Below are positions 48,072 to 57,172 of a DNA stretch of 64,000 nucleotides, piece by piece. The notes beneath the pieces are model-generated. The model was not told where the DNA came from. It ran no database searches and was given only the letters and a program-made list of their open reading frames with translations. The position numbers and the translations under genes are program-made. Every line of letters starts with the position of its first letter. The stretch's first letter is position 1. Source of the DNA: Cupriavidus sp. D384 (GTDB lineage Bacteria > Pseudomonadota > Gammaproteobacteria > Burkholderiales > Burkholderiaceae); the NCBI RefSeq assembly GCF_001652915.1, contig NZ_BBQI01000010.1, positions 1 through 64,000 of the forward strand, in the 5' to 3' direction.

Positions 48072-49169
48072 ATGCCGCAGCTGGAAAACCCGGAAGACCG
48101 CGCCGACAACGGCGCCATGAACGACGCCCCGCCCTCATCGTCCCGCCCCACGTCATCCGGCTGCGCGCGCCTGTCGCCCGGCAACTGGTTCAGCGTCACG
48201 GCGGTGTCATATGCACTCACCGCCGGGGCGCTGCTGCTGGTCATGCATGCCAACCTGGTGGCGGCGCTGCTGGCCGGGCTGCTGCTGTATTCGCTGGTCG
48301 ACGTGCTGGCGCCCCGCCTGACCCATTCCCGGCGCGACGCGTTGGCCGTGGCGATCCTGTCCGCCATCATCCTGCTGGCCCTGACCGGCGGCATCTGGGC
48401 GCTGGTGCATTTCCTCAATGTGGATAGCGCCACCCTCGACCGCCTGCTCGACCACGCCTCCGACATCATCGACCAGTCCCGCGCCCAGCTGCCGTCCTGG
48501 CTAAGCGACTATCTGCCAAGCGGTACCGAAGAACTGGTTACCACGCTGCTTGCGGCCATGAAGGAACACGCCCAGATGGCGCAACGGCTGGGCACCGACA
48601 TCCTGCGCACCCTGCTGCATATCGTGCTGGGACTGATCATCGGCGCCATGGTGGCGCTGTACCGCGCCATTTCGCGGCCCAACCGCCGGCCCCTGGCCAA
48701 CGCGCTGGTCAACCGCGCCCGTACGCTGCAGCAGTCGTTCGCGCAGTTCATCTTCGCCCAGATCCAGATCTCGTCGATCAACACGATCCTGACGTCGATC
48801 TACCTGCTGGTGGCGCTGCCACTGTTCGGCCAGCACCTGCCGCTGTCCAAGACGCTGGTCGCCATCACCTTTATCGCCGGGCTGCTGCCGGTGCTGGGCA
48901 ACCTGATCTCGAACACGGCCATCGTGATCGCTTCGCTGTCGGTGTCGCTGCCGATTGCCATCGTGTCGCTGTTCTTTCTCGTGGTGATCCACAAGCTCGA
49001 ATACTTCCTGAATGCGCGCATCATCGGCGCGCGTATACAGGCCGCCGCGTGGGAGCTGCTGACGGTGATGCTGGTGATGGAAACGCTGTACGGCATCCCC
49101 GGCGTGATTGCCGGGCCGATCTTCTACGCCTACGTCAAGCGCGAGCTGACCACCTCCGAGCTGGTGTAG
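48072..49169 (+). CDS. AI-2E family transporter
   Basis: 365 residues with about eight transmembrane helices and a polar N-terminus of about 40 residues. It shows the PerM/YdiK layout: paired N-terminal helices, a central amphipathic section (LDHASDIIDQ, LPSGTEELV), then FAQIQISSINTILTSIYLLV and the end ELLTVMLVMETLYGIPGVIAGPI. The family includes exporters and Na+/H+ antiporters; a role in AI-2 transport should not be assumed. Start ATG 48072, or 48117 if shorter. Divergent from eutBC. Confidence 0.87.
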   Translation: MPQLENPEDRADNGAMNDAPPSSSRPTSSGCARLSPGNWFSVTAVSYALTAGALLLVMHANLVAALLAGLLLYSLVDVLAPRLTHSRRDALAVAILSAIILLALTGGIWALVHFLNVDSATLDRLLDHASDIIDQSRAQLPSWLSDYLPSGTEELVTTLLAAMKEHAQMAQRLGTDILRTLLHIVLGLIIGAMVALYRAISRPNRRPLANALVNRARTLQQSFAQFIFAQIQISSINTILTSIYLLVALPLFGQHLPLSKTLVAITFIAGLLPVLGNLISNTAIVIASLSVSLPIAIVSLFFLVVIHKLEYFLNARIIGARIQAAAWELLTVMLVMETLYGIPGVIAGPIFYAYVKRELTTSELV

Positions 49170-49283
49170 CCCGCCGCGCCAAGTCACTGATTCCATTGGG
49201 AACGGGTACGCAGCAACTGGTACGACCAATTACGGGCCAGTTGCTGCCGGTGCGGTACGCGGCCTCTTCCCCGGCGGCGCCGT

Positions 49284-49991
49284 TCAGGCGCTTTCGCCTT
49301 CCACCTTGCTGCGCACGAAGTCGATATGGGTCTGCATGGCCGTGCGCGCTTCTTCGGGCCGGCGTGCCAGGATGGCCTCGCACAGCGTGCGGTGCTGGCG
49401 CAGCAGCAGGTCCGACGATTCGTCGTCCGCCTCGCGCAGGCCGGTACCGTTGATCGTGATGTGTTCGCGCAACATGCCGATCACGCTCGTATGCAGGTGC
49501 AGGAACATGGTGTTGTGCGACGCCTGCGCAATCGCGTCGTGCAGCTTCGCGTCGGCATCGGCCTCGGCGGCCTTGTCATCGGTCTCGCGCGAACGCTCCA
49601 GCGTCTTCAGCAGGGTACGTATACGTTTCAGGTCGGCGGCATCGGCACGCAGCGCAGCAAAATAGGCGGTGGCGCCCTCCAGCACGCGGCGGAACTCCAG
49701 GATGTCGTCGCGCAGCGCGGGGTGGTCGGCCACCAGCTGGCCCCACGGCGACGCAATGCCTGTGCGTAGCTGATCGGTGACGTATACGCCGGCCCCGCGC
49801 CGGCTCTGCAGCAGCCCACGGGCCGCCAGCCGCTGGATCGCCTCGCGGATCGTGTTGCGCGCCACGGCGTACTGCTCGGCCAGCACGCGTTCGGCCGGCA
49901 ACCGGGTGCCGACGGGCCATGTGCCGTCCAGCAGCGCGGTCTCCATCCTGCGCATGATGTCTTCCACGCGGTTGCGTGCGCTGCCCCCCAT
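49284..49991 (-). CDS. FadR/GntR family regulator (LldR-like)
   Basis: 235 residues. The winged helix-turn-helix (about 8-75: RLPAERVLAEQYAVARNTIREAI in two parts) and the FCD effector domain with metal-binding Asp/His residues (DAKLHDAIAQASHN) are complete. It is divergent from lutA-lutC-lutB-lldP, with a palindromic operator between, so it is inferred to be the L-lactate-responsive repressor of the locus. It reads leftward; start ATG at 49991. Confidence 0.9.
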   Translation of the reverse strand: MGGSARNRVEDIMRRMETALLDGTWPVGTRLPAERVLAEQYAVARNTIREAIQRLAARGLLQSRRGAGVYVTDQLRTGIASPWGQLVADHPALRDDILEFRRVLEGATAYFAALRADAADLKRIRTLLKTLERSRETDDKAAEADADAKLHDAIAQASHNTMFLHLHTSVIGMLREHITINGTGLREADDESSDLLLRQHRTLCEAILARRPEEARTAMQTHIDFVRSKVEGESA

Positions 49992-50032
49992 CGATCCCTT
50001 TCCAGTCCCCTGTCATCGGCCCCGCGCGCCTG

Positions 50033-50047
50033 ATTGGTCCAACCAAT
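50033..50047. promoter_or_regulatory. GntR operator of the lactate locus
   Basis: ATTGGT-CCA-ACCAAT, a perfect 6-base inverted repeat. It contains the FadR/LldR-type core TGGTCCAACCA (TNGTNNNACNA). Placed between the divergent regulator and lutA, 88 bases before the lutA start. Confidence 0.75.
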
Positions 50048-50134
50048 TTGTACTCCGGCGCGGGAGCGGGAATTATGCGCCCAAAAATGCCGCGACGCGT
50101 GTCACCCGCAGCGGCGCCATACCGGAGGCAGACA

Positions 50135-50908
50135 ATGCAATCCAGGCAATACCCCACGACCCTCCCGCAACAGGTCTACCTGTTCGGCACCTGTCTCGTC
50201 GACCTGTTCGTCCCGCAAGCCGGCCTCGACGCCGTGCGCCTGCTGGAGCGCGAAGGCCTGACCGTCCACTTTCCACGCGGCCAGAGCTGCTGCGGGCAGC
50301 CCGCCTACAGCAGCGGCAACCCCGAGCAGGCCCGCAAGGTGGCCCGCGCCCAGCTGGAACTGTTCCGCGAGCCCTGGCCGATCATCGTGCCGTCGGGCTC
50401 GTGCGGCGGCATGATGCGCCACCACTGGCCCGCGCTGTTCGCCGACGACCCGGAGGCTGGGAAGCTGGCCAGCGACATCGCCGGCCGCGTCTACGAGCTG
50501 GCCGAATTCCTGCTCAATGTGCTGCATGTGCGCTTTGACGACATGCCAGCCGGCGACCACGAACGCGTGGTGCTGCACACCTCGTGCGCCGCTCGCCGGG
50601 AAATGGGGACGCGAGCCCATGGCGTGGCGCTGGTCGATGCGCTGCCGGGCGTGACCCGCGTGGAGCATGTGCGGGAATCGGAGTGTTGCGGCTTTGGCGG
50701 CACGTTCTCGCTCAAGCATGCCGATATCTCGGGCGCCATGGTGCGCGACAAGGTGGCCTCCGCATGTGCCACCGGCTGCGACCGGCTGGTGTCCGCCGAC
50801 TGCGGCTGCCTGCTCAATATCGGCCACGCCGCCGCCCATGCGGGCGCGCCGCTGCCGGTGGAGCACCTGGCATCGTTCCTCTGGCGCCGTACCGGGGGTG
50901 CCGCATGA
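50135..50908 (+). CDS. lutA: L-lactate utilisation protein LutA, (Fe-S)-binding
   Basis: 257 residues with two CCG (heterodisulfide-reductase-like) cysteine domains: QSCCGQPAY and SGSCGGMMRHH in the first half, HTSCAARREMG and ESECCGFGGTFS in the second. With LutB and LutC it oxidises L-lactate to pyruvate. Start ATG 50135 has GGAGG 6 bases upstream; the longer open frame upstream would run through the operator. Its stop overlaps the lutC start (ATGA). Confidence 0.93.
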   Translation: MQSRQYPTTLPQQVYLFGTCLVDLFVPQAGLDAVRLLEREGLTVHFPRGQSCCGQPAYSSGNPEQARKVARAQLELFREPWPIIVPSGSCGGMMRHHWPALFADDPEAGKLASDIAGRVYELAEFLLNVLHVRFDDMPAGDHERVVLHTSCAARREMGTRAHGVALVDALPGVTRVEHVRESECCGFGGTFSLKHADISGAMVRDKVASACATGCDRLVSADCGCLLNIGHAAAHAGAPLPVEHLASFLWRRTGGAA

Positions 50909-51621
50909 CCGCCATGACCGCCCGCGAGCGCATGCTGGGCCGTCTGCGCGCCGCCGTTCCCACCTCCGGATCGACCCTTGCCGCGGACACCGCCGCCGTG
51001 GATCGCCGCATCGACGAACATTTCGACACCCGGCGCGGCGAGCGCCCGGCGGTGGCAGCCATGGTCGCGTCGATGCAGGCCGCGCTGAGCGCGTCGCATG
51101 CCGAGGTGGTCTGCACCGGCACCGCAGCCTGGCCCGCCTGGGTCGCCACACGGCTGGCCGCCGAAGGCGTGCGCCGGCTGCTGCTGGACACCGCCCGCCC
51201 CGAAGGCGCCGCGCTGGCGCAGGCCCTGCCGGCGGGCATCGCCACCCAGGATTTCGACCGCCCGATCGAGGCGTGGAAGGCCGAGCTGTTCGATACCGTC
51301 GATGCGGGCTTCACGGTGGCCCGATCCGGCCTGGCCGCCACCGGCACGCTGGTGCTCGCGCCCGATGCCGGGTCGCCGCGCACGATGTCGCTGGTGCCGC
51401 CGATCCATATCGCGCTGGTGTACGCCTCGACGCTGCATCCCGACCTGCACAGCGCCGTGCGCGCCGAACGCTGGACCGATGGCATGCCCACCAACCTGGT
51501 GATGGTGTCTGGCCCGTCCAAGACCTCGGACATCCAGCAGACACTGGCCTACGGCGCGCATGGTCCGCGCCAGCTGTGGGTCGTCATCGTCAACGACCAT
51601 GCGGGAGGCGCCGCGCAATGA
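50905..51621 (+). CDS. lutC: Lactate utilisation protein LutC
   Basis: 238 residues, LutC/YkgG family (DUF162/LUD domain). It has the late motifs TVARSGLAATGTLVL, SLVPPIHIALVY and VSGPSKTSDIQQTLAYGAHGP. It is needed with LutA and LutB for lactate oxidation. ATG 50905 overlaps the lutA TGA, and its own TGA overlaps the lutB ATG, so all three are translationally coupled. The gene order A-C-B differs from the A-B-C of Bacillus. Confidence 0.93.
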   Translation: MTAMTARERMLGRLRAAVPTSGSTLAADTAAVDRRIDEHFDTRRGERPAVAAMVASMQAALSASHAEVVCTGTAAWPAWVATRLAAEGVRRLLLDTARPEGAALAQALPAGIATQDFDRPIEAWKAELFDTVDAGFTVARSGLAATGTLVLAPDAGSPRTMSLVPPIHIALVYASTLHPDLHSAVRAERWTDGMPTNLVMVSGPSKTSDIQQTLAYGAHGPRQLWVVIVNDHAGGAAQ

Positions 51622-53063
51622 GCCAGCAGACCCTTCACTTCGTCCCCACCGCCGACTTCCGCGCCCGGGCGCGCGAGGCGCTTGACGATCCCAAGCTGCG
51701 CCAGAGCTTTCGCGGCGCGATGGATTTCCTGCAGCAAAAGCGCGCCGTGCAGTTTCCCGACGGCGACGAGCTGGAACACCTGCGGGATCTGGGCGAAGCG
51801 GTGCGCCAGCACGCGCTGGCCAATCTGCCCGACCTGCTCACGCAGCTCGAAGCCAACCTCACGCAGGCCGGGGTGCAGGTCCATTGGGCCGAGACGGCCG
51901 AAGAGGCCAACGCGATCATCCATCGCATCGCCCAGACCCATGCCGCAAAACGCGTGATCAAGGGCAAGTCGATGGCCAGCGAGGAAATGGAGCTGAACCA
52001 TTACCTGGCGGAGCGCGGCATCGATTGCATCGAATCGGACATGGGCGAGTACATCGTGCAGATGGCCGGCGAAAAGCCGTCGCACATCGTGATGCCGGCG
52101 ATCCACAAGACCAAGGCCGACATCGCCACGCTGTTCGAGCAGAACATCCCCGACACGCCCTACACCGAAGATGTCGACGCACTGATCCAGACTGGCCGGC
52201 GCGCGCTGCGCCAGGCGTTCGTGGAAGCCGATATCGGCCTGTCGGGCGTCAACTTCGCGGCCGCCGATACCGGCACGCTGTGGCTGGTCGAGAACGAGGG
52301 CAACGGGCGGCTTTCCACAACCGTGCCCAACGTGCACGTGGCCGTCATGGGCATGGAAAAGGTGGTGGCAAGCCTGGCGCATATCGTGCCGCTGTCGAGC
52401 CTGCTGACGCGCTCGGCCACGGGCCAGCCCATCACCACCTACTTCAACCTGATCTCGGGCCCGCGCCAGCCCGGCCAGCAGGACGGCCCGCGCGAAGTGC
52501 ACCTGGTGCTGCTCGACAACGGCCGCAGCCAGGCCTATGCCGACGCCCAATTGCGCGCAACGCTGCAATGCATCCGCTGCGGCGCCTGCATGAACCACTG
52601 CCCGGTGTACACGCGTATCGGCGGCCACGCGTATGGCACGACCTATCCGGGCCCCATCGGCAAGATCATCTCGCCCCACCTGCTCGGCCTCGATGCCACG
52701 GCCGACCTGGCTACCGCATCGAGCCTGTGCGGCGCCTGCGGCGAGGTGTGCCCGGTGCGCATTCCGATTCCGCAGTTGCTGGTGCGCCTGCGTACCGAGG
52801 CCAACCGCGATCCCGGCGAGGCCGTGCCGCATCCGCTGAAGGGCCAGGGCGCGAAGTACAGCAAGCGCGAACACCTGGTGTGGCGCTTCTGGAGCGGTGC
52901 GTTCGCGCATCCGGCCGCCTATCGCGTGTTCCGCTGGGCCGCCACGCGGCTGCGCGCCTTCACGCCGGCTTCGCAGATGGGCTGGACCCGGCATCGCCAG
53001 CCACTGACGCCCGCGCCCAAAAGCCTGTCGGACCTGCTGGCCGAGCGAAACCAGCCCGGGTAG
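51618..53063 (+). CDS. lutB: Lactate utilisation iron-sulfur protein LutB
   Basis: 481 residues. An N-terminal LUD domain (about 60-290: [36 protein letters not shown]) is followed by two 4Fe-4S sites, [14 protein letters not shown] and [13 protein letters not shown], and a C-terminal DUF3390-like helix region. It carries electrons from lactate oxidation. Coupled by ATGA to lutC; the lactate permease gene follows 67 bases later. Confidence 0.95.
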   Translation: MSQQTLHFVPTADFRARAREALDDPKLRQSFRGAMDFLQQKRAVQFPDGDELEHLRDLGEAVRQHALANLPDLLTQLEANLTQAGVQVHWAETAEEANAIIHRIAQTHAAKRVIKGKSMASEEMELNHYLAERGIDCIESDMGEYIVQMAGEKPSHIVMPAIHKTKADIATLFEQNIPDTPYTEDVDALIQTGRRALRQAFVEADIGLSGVNFAAADTGTLWLVENEGNGRLSTTVPNVHVAVMGMEKVVASLAHIVPLSSLLTRSATGQPITTYFNLISGPRQPGQQDGPREVHLVLLDNGRSQAYADAQLRATLQCIRCGACMNHCPVYTRIGGHAYGTTYPGPIGKIISPHLLGLDATADLATASSLCGACGEVCPVRIPIPQLLVRLRTEANRDPGEAVPHPLKGQGAKYSKREHLVWRFWSGAFAHPAAYRVFRWAATRLRAFTPASQMGWTRHRQPLTPAPKSLSDLLAERNQPG

Positions 53064-53130
53064 CCACGCCGGCCCCTGCGCCGCTGCTCACAAGAATTCA
53101 AGAATCCAAACACCACCGAGGAGACATTCC

Positions 53131-54828
53131 ATGCAACCCTGGACCCAGCTATACACGCCGCTGGGCAGCCTCTGGCTGTCCGCGCTCGCAGCGGCGGTAC
53201 CCATTTTGTTCTTCTTCGTCGCGCTGGCCGTGCTGCGCATGAAGGGCCATGTGGCGGCCGCCGTCACCCTGGCGCTGGCGCTGGCCGTGGCGATCTTCGC
53301 CTATGGCATGCCCGCGCAGCAGGCGTTCGCCGCCGCCGGCTTCGGCTTTGCCTACGGGCTCTGGCCGATTGCCTGGATCATCGTCACGGCGGTGTTCCTG
53401 TACAAGATCGTCGTGAAAACGGGCCAGTTCGACGTGATTCGCGCATCGGTGCTGTCGATCACCGACGACCAGCGCCTGCAGATGCTGCTGATCGGCTTTG
53501 CGTTCGGCGCGTTCCTGGAAGGCGCAGCCGGATTCGGCGCGCCGGTGGCGATTACCGCCGCGCTGCTGGTGGGCCTGGGCTTCAATCCGCTGTACGCGGC
53601 CGGGTTGTGCCTGATCGCCAACACGGCGCCGGTGGCCTTTGGTGCGATGGGTATTCCGATCATCGTGGCCGGTCAGGTCACGGGCATCGACCCGATGCAC
53701 ATCGGCGCAATGGCCGGACGCCAGCTGCCGCTGCTGTCGCTGGCCGTGCCGTTCTGGCTGGTGTTCATGATGGACGGCTGGAAGGGCGTGCGCGAGACAT
53801 GGCCCGCCGCGTTTGTGGTGGGCAGCAGCTTCGCGGTGACGCAGTACTTCACGTCGAACCATATCGGGCCCGAGCTGCCGGACATCACGTCGGCACTGGT
53901 CAGCCTGATCGCGCTGGCGTCGTTCCTGCGCGTGTGGCAGCCGCGCTCGGCATCGCAGGCGGCGGGTGGTTCGGTATCGGGCGGCGCGATAACCATGGCC
54001 GGCTTTGGCGGCGGCATGGGCGCGCCTTCGCGCCGCAAGGCATCGCCGTACACGTTTGGGCAGACCGTGCGCGCCTGGGCGCCGTTCGGCATCCTGACGG
54101 CCATTGTCACGGTGTGGAGCCTGCCGTCGTTCAAGGCGCTGTTTGCCGCCAACGGGGCGCTGGCCGGCTCGGTGCTCAAGTTCAAGGTGCCGATGCTGGA
54201 CCAGCTCGTCATCAAGGCCGCACCGATCGTGGCGTCGCCCAAGCCCTATGAAGCGGTGCTGAAGCTCGACCTGCTGTCGGCCGTGGGCACGGCGATCCTG
54301 CTGACGGCGATCATCTCGGTGGTGCTGCTGCGCATGAAGCCACGCGACGCCATCACGACCTTCGTCGAGACGATGCTGGAACTGCGCCGACCGGTGCTGT
54401 CGATCGGCCTGGTGCTGGCTTTCGCGTTCGTGGCGAACTACTCGGGCATGTCGTCCACGCTGGCGCTGCTGCTGGCCGGTACCGGCGCCGCGTTCCCGTT
54501 CTTCTCGCCGCTGCTGGGCTGGCTGGGCGTGTTCCTGACCGGTTCGGATACGTCGTCGAACGCACTGTTCTGCTCGCTGCAGCACACCACGGCACACCAG
54601 ATCGGCGTGTCGGACACGCTGCTGGTGGCCGCCAACACCACGGGCGGCGTGACGGGCAAGATGATCTCGCCGCAGTCGATTGCCGTGGCCTGCGCGGCCA
54701 CGGGCCTGGTGGGCAAGGAATCGGAGCTGTTCCGCTTCACGGTCAAGCACAGCCTGCTGTTCGCGTTCATCGTGGGCGTGATCACGATGGTGCAGGCGTA
54801 CTGGCTGACGGGGATGATTCCGGGCTGA
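53131..54828 (+). CDS. lldP: L-lactate permease
   Basis: 565 residues with about 12-14 transmembrane helices of the LctP/LldP family. It shows the family segments [36 protein letters not shown], and, near the end, [17 protein letters not shown] and [15 protein letters not shown]. It imports L-lactate or D-lactate and glycolate with protons. Start ATG 53131 with GAGGAG about 9 bases upstream. Last gene of the lactate locus, presumably under the divergent GntR repressor. Confidence 0.95.
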   Translation: MQPWTQLYTPLGSLWLSALAAAVPILFFFVALAVLRMKGHVAAAVTLALALAVAIFAYGMPAQQAFAAAGFGFAYGLWPIAWIIVTAVFLYKIVVKTGQFDVIRASVLSITDDQRLQMLLIGFAFGAFLEGAAGFGAPVAITAALLVGLGFNPLYAAGLCLIANTAPVAFGAMGIPIIVAGQVTGIDPMHIGAMAGRQLPLLSLAVPFWLVFMMDGWKGVRETWPAAFVVGSSFAVTQYFTSNHIGPELPDITSALVSLIALASFLRVWQPRSASQAAGGSVSGGAITMAGFGGGMGAPSRRKASPYTFGQTVRAWAPFGILTAIVTVWSLPSFKALFAANGALAGSVLKFKVPMLDQLVIKAAPIVASPKPYEAVLKLDLLSAVGTAILLTAIISVVLLRMKPRDAITTFVETMLELRRPVLSIGLVLAFAFVANYSGMSSTLALLLAGTGAAFPFFSPLLGWLGVFLTGSDTSSNALFCSLQHTTAHQIGVSDTLLVAANTTGGVTGKMISPQSIAVACAATGLVGKESELFRFTVKHSLLFAFIVGVITMVQAYWLTGMIPG

Positions 54829-54848
54829 TGCAGTGCCTTCGGTGCGCT

Positions 54849-54875
54849 CCCCTCTCCGGCCGTGCGGGAGAGGGG
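54849..54875. repeat. CCCCTCTCC hairpin repeat
   Basis: A perfect 9-bp inverted repeat, CCCCTCTCC/GGAGAGGGG, with a 9-base loop, between the convergent lldP and CoA-transferase genes. Hairpins of this CCCTCTCC type are dispersed in many GC-rich genomes. It has no T-run, so it is only a weak terminator. Confidence 0.5.
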
Positions 54876-54901
54876 CACGCATAACCGCGGTTGGCCTTGC
54901 T

Positions 54902-56050
54902 TCAATCGTTCGCCGCGTCCCTCGGCAGGAACGCATTGCCCTCCGTCAGCGGCGCATACCGGTAGGTCGCCGGCGTGCGGCTCAGCTTGACCGGGGCGCC
55001 CAGGCCCTTGTAGCCACCGGGCATCTCCACCACCATCTCGCGGTGCGCGGTATGCGGATGCGTCAGCGCGTCGGGCACCGACAGCACGGGCGCGCACGGC
55101 ACGCCGGCCGCTGACAGTTCGTCGGCCAGCGCCTTGCCGTCCCACGCCGCCAGCCTTGATTCCAGCGTGCCTTTCAGCTGCGCCCGGTTGACCGAGCGCG
55201 CGCCAGCCGTGGCAAAGCGCTCGTCGTCGGCCAGTTCGGCCACGCCGATGTGCTCGCAGAAGATGCGGAACTGCCGGTCGTTGCCCACCGCCAGGAAGAT
55301 CGGGTCGGTGGCCGTGGCCACCGTGTCGTACGGATAGATGTTCGGGTGCGCGTTGCCGGTGCGGCCCGGCGTCTTGCCGCTCATGAACCAGTTGGCCGCG
55401 TGCGGATGCAGCAGCGACAGGCCCGAGTCATACAGCGCCGCCTCGACAAACTGCCCACGCCCGCTGCGCTCGCGCTCCTGCAGCGCCAGCAGCACGCCCA
55501 GCGCGGCGTTCAGACCCGTCACCATGTCCACCACCGGCAAACCCACGCGCAGCGGGTCGCGGTCAGGTTCGCCGTTGATGCTCATGATGCCGGCCATCGC
55601 CTGGATGGCGGCGTCATAGCCGGGCAGGCCGCCCAGCGGGCCGTCGGCGCCGAAGCCCGACACGCGGCAATGCACCAGCCGCGGAAAGCGCTGCGACAGC
55701 GCGTCGTAGCCCAGGCCCCATTTCTCCATGGTGCCGGTCTTGAAGTTCTCCACCAGCACGTCGGCGTCGGCCAGCAGGGCCAGCAGCACCGCGCGGTCGG
55801 CGTCGGCGGTCAGGTCCAGCTTCATCACGCGCTTGTTGCGGTTCAGGCCGAAGTAGTACGACGCCACGCCGTCACGGAACGGCGGGCCCCAGGTGCGCGT
55901 GTCGTCGCCCTGCGGCGGTTCGATCTTGAGCACGTCGGCCCCGTGGTCGCCCAGGATCTGCCCGCAGAACGGGCCGCCCAGGATGCGTGACAAATCCACT
56001 ACGCGGATGCCGGCCAGCGCGCCGCTCTTGCCGGTTTGGGATGGCGTCAT
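54902..56050 (-). CDS. CaiB/BaiF CoA-transferase family protein
   Basis: 382 residues, family III CoA transferase. Visible are VVDLSRILGGPFCGQILGDHGADVLKIE, GDDTRTWGPPF, FGLNRNKR, the catalytic-aspartate region GLPVVDMVTGLNA and HPNIYPYDTVAT. It transfers CoA between carboxylates, probably activating the substrate of the linked acyl-CoA dehydrogenase. It is last in the leftward cluster after the dehydrogenase and Bug protein. The acid is unknown. Confidence 0.92.
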   Translation of the reverse strand: MTPSQTGKSGALAGIRVVDLSRILGGPFCGQILGDHGADVLKIEPPQGDDTRTWGPPFRDGVASYYFGLNRNKRVMKLDLTADADRAVLLALLADADVLVENFKTGTMEKWGLGYDALSQRFPRLVHCRVSGFGADGPLGGLPGYDAAIQAMAGIMSINGEPDRDPLRVGLPVVDMVTGLNAALGVLLALQERERSGRGQFVEAALYDSGLSLLHPHAANWFMSGKTPGRTGNAHPNIYPYDTVATATDPIFLAVGNDRQFRIFCEHIGVAELADDERFATAGARSVNRAQLKGTLESRLAAWDGKALADELSAAGVPCAPVLSVPDALTHPHTAHREMVVEMPGGYKGLGAPVKLSRTPATYRYAPLTEGNAFLPRDAAND

Positions 56051-56082
56051 GTCTCTTCCTTGTGATGCTGCTTGTCGTTATG

Positions 56083-57081
56083 TCAGTCCAGCTGTGCGCC
56101 GGATTTCTGCACGACGGCACGCCACTTGCCGACCTCGGCCTTCACGAAATTGCCCAGCTGTTCCGGCGACGTGGACGGCGCCAGTTCCAGCCCCTGCGCC
56201 AGCAGCGTCTTGCGGACTTCGGGCTGCTGCAGCGCGTCGGCGAACGCATGGTTCAGCTTGCCGATGACGGCGGGCGGCGTTCCCGCCGGTGCCACCACGC
56301 CAAAGAATACCGAAACATCGAACCCGGCAACACCCTGCTCGGCCACGGTGGGCACATCGGGCAGCGCCTGCGAGCGGCCCTTGGTGGTCACGCCCAGTGC
56401 GCGCACCTTGCCACTCTTGATGAATGGCAGCGCGGTCAGCACGTCGGTAAAGGTCATGCTGACCTGGCCGCCCAGCAGGTCGTTCAGCGCCGGGCCGGTA
56501 CCCTTGTAGGGCACGTGCTGGAAGTCGGTGCCGGCCAGGTTGTTGAACAGCACCCCGGCCAGGTGCGACGATGCGCCATTGCCCGACGACGCGTAGCTGA
56601 GCTTGCCCGGATGCGCCTTGCCATAGGCGATCAGCTCCTGCACGTTCTTTGCGGGCACGGCCGGATTCACCACCAGCACATTGGGCAACTGGCCGATCTG
56701 GATCACCGGCGCAAAGCTCTTGACCGGGTCGTAGTTGATCTTGCGATACAGGCTCACGTTGATCGCCAGCGGCGCCGACGTGCCGAACATCAGCGTGTAG
56801 CCATCGGGCTCGGCCCGCGCCACCACCTCGGCCCCAATATTGCCGCCCGCGCCGGCGCGGTTTTCCACCACCACGGGCTGGCCCAGGCTGTTCTTGAGCG
56901 CGGCGGCCAGCGTGCGGGCCATGGCATCGGTGGGGCCGCCCGGCGGGTAGGTCACCACCAGCATGATCGGCTTGCTCGGGAAATCCTTCTGCGCGAAGGC
57001 GGGAGTGGCCGTTGCAAACAGCGTGCAGGCGGCCATCGAGGCAAAGGCGGCCAGGGCCGCGCGGCGGTGCCATTGGGGCAT
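56083..57081 (-). CDS. Bug family tripartite tricarboxylate transporter substrate-binding protein
   Basis: 332 residues. The signal peptide (about 1-30, ending TPAFAQ) precedes a Bug/TctC periplasmic domain: VTYPPGGPTDAMARTLA, VVENRAGAGGNIGAEVVARAEPDGYTLMFG (in two parts), SSHLAGVLFNNLAG and FQHVPYKGTGPALNDLLGGQ. Such proteins capture carboxylates. No TctA/TctB permease is nearby, which is the rule for Bug proteins in Cupriavidus and Bordetella. Start at 57081; longer in-frame codons belong to no family pattern. Cotranscribed with the CoA transferase. Confidence 0.93.
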   Translation of the reverse strand: MPQWHRRAALAAFASMAACTLFATATPAFAQKDFPSKPIMLVVTYPPGGPTDAMARTLAAALKNSLGQPVVVENRAGAGGNIGAEVVARAEPDGYTLMFGTSAPLAINVSLYRKINYDPVKSFAPVIQIGQLPNVLVVNPAVPAKNVQELIAYGKAHPGKLSYASSGNGASSHLAGVLFNNLAGTDFQHVPYKGTGPALNDLLGGQVSMTFTDVLTALPFIKSGKVRALGVTTKGRSQALPDVPTVAEQGVAGFDVSVFFGVVAPAGTPPAVIGKLNHAFADALQQPEVRKTLLAQGLELAPSTSPEQLGNFVKAEVGKWRAVVQKSGAQLD

Positions 57082-57172
57082 GATGCGTTGTCTCCGGTGA
57101 AGCTTTTTTATATGGGGCGCGCGATTCGGGTGAGGGGGCGCGCGCCCGTTCGGAACCGCGCGAGGCGGATCT

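Noticed and set aside
48072..49169. An autoinducer-2 exporter
   Set aside because: The family name is historical. No lux or lsr genes are nearby, and many members are ion antiporters.
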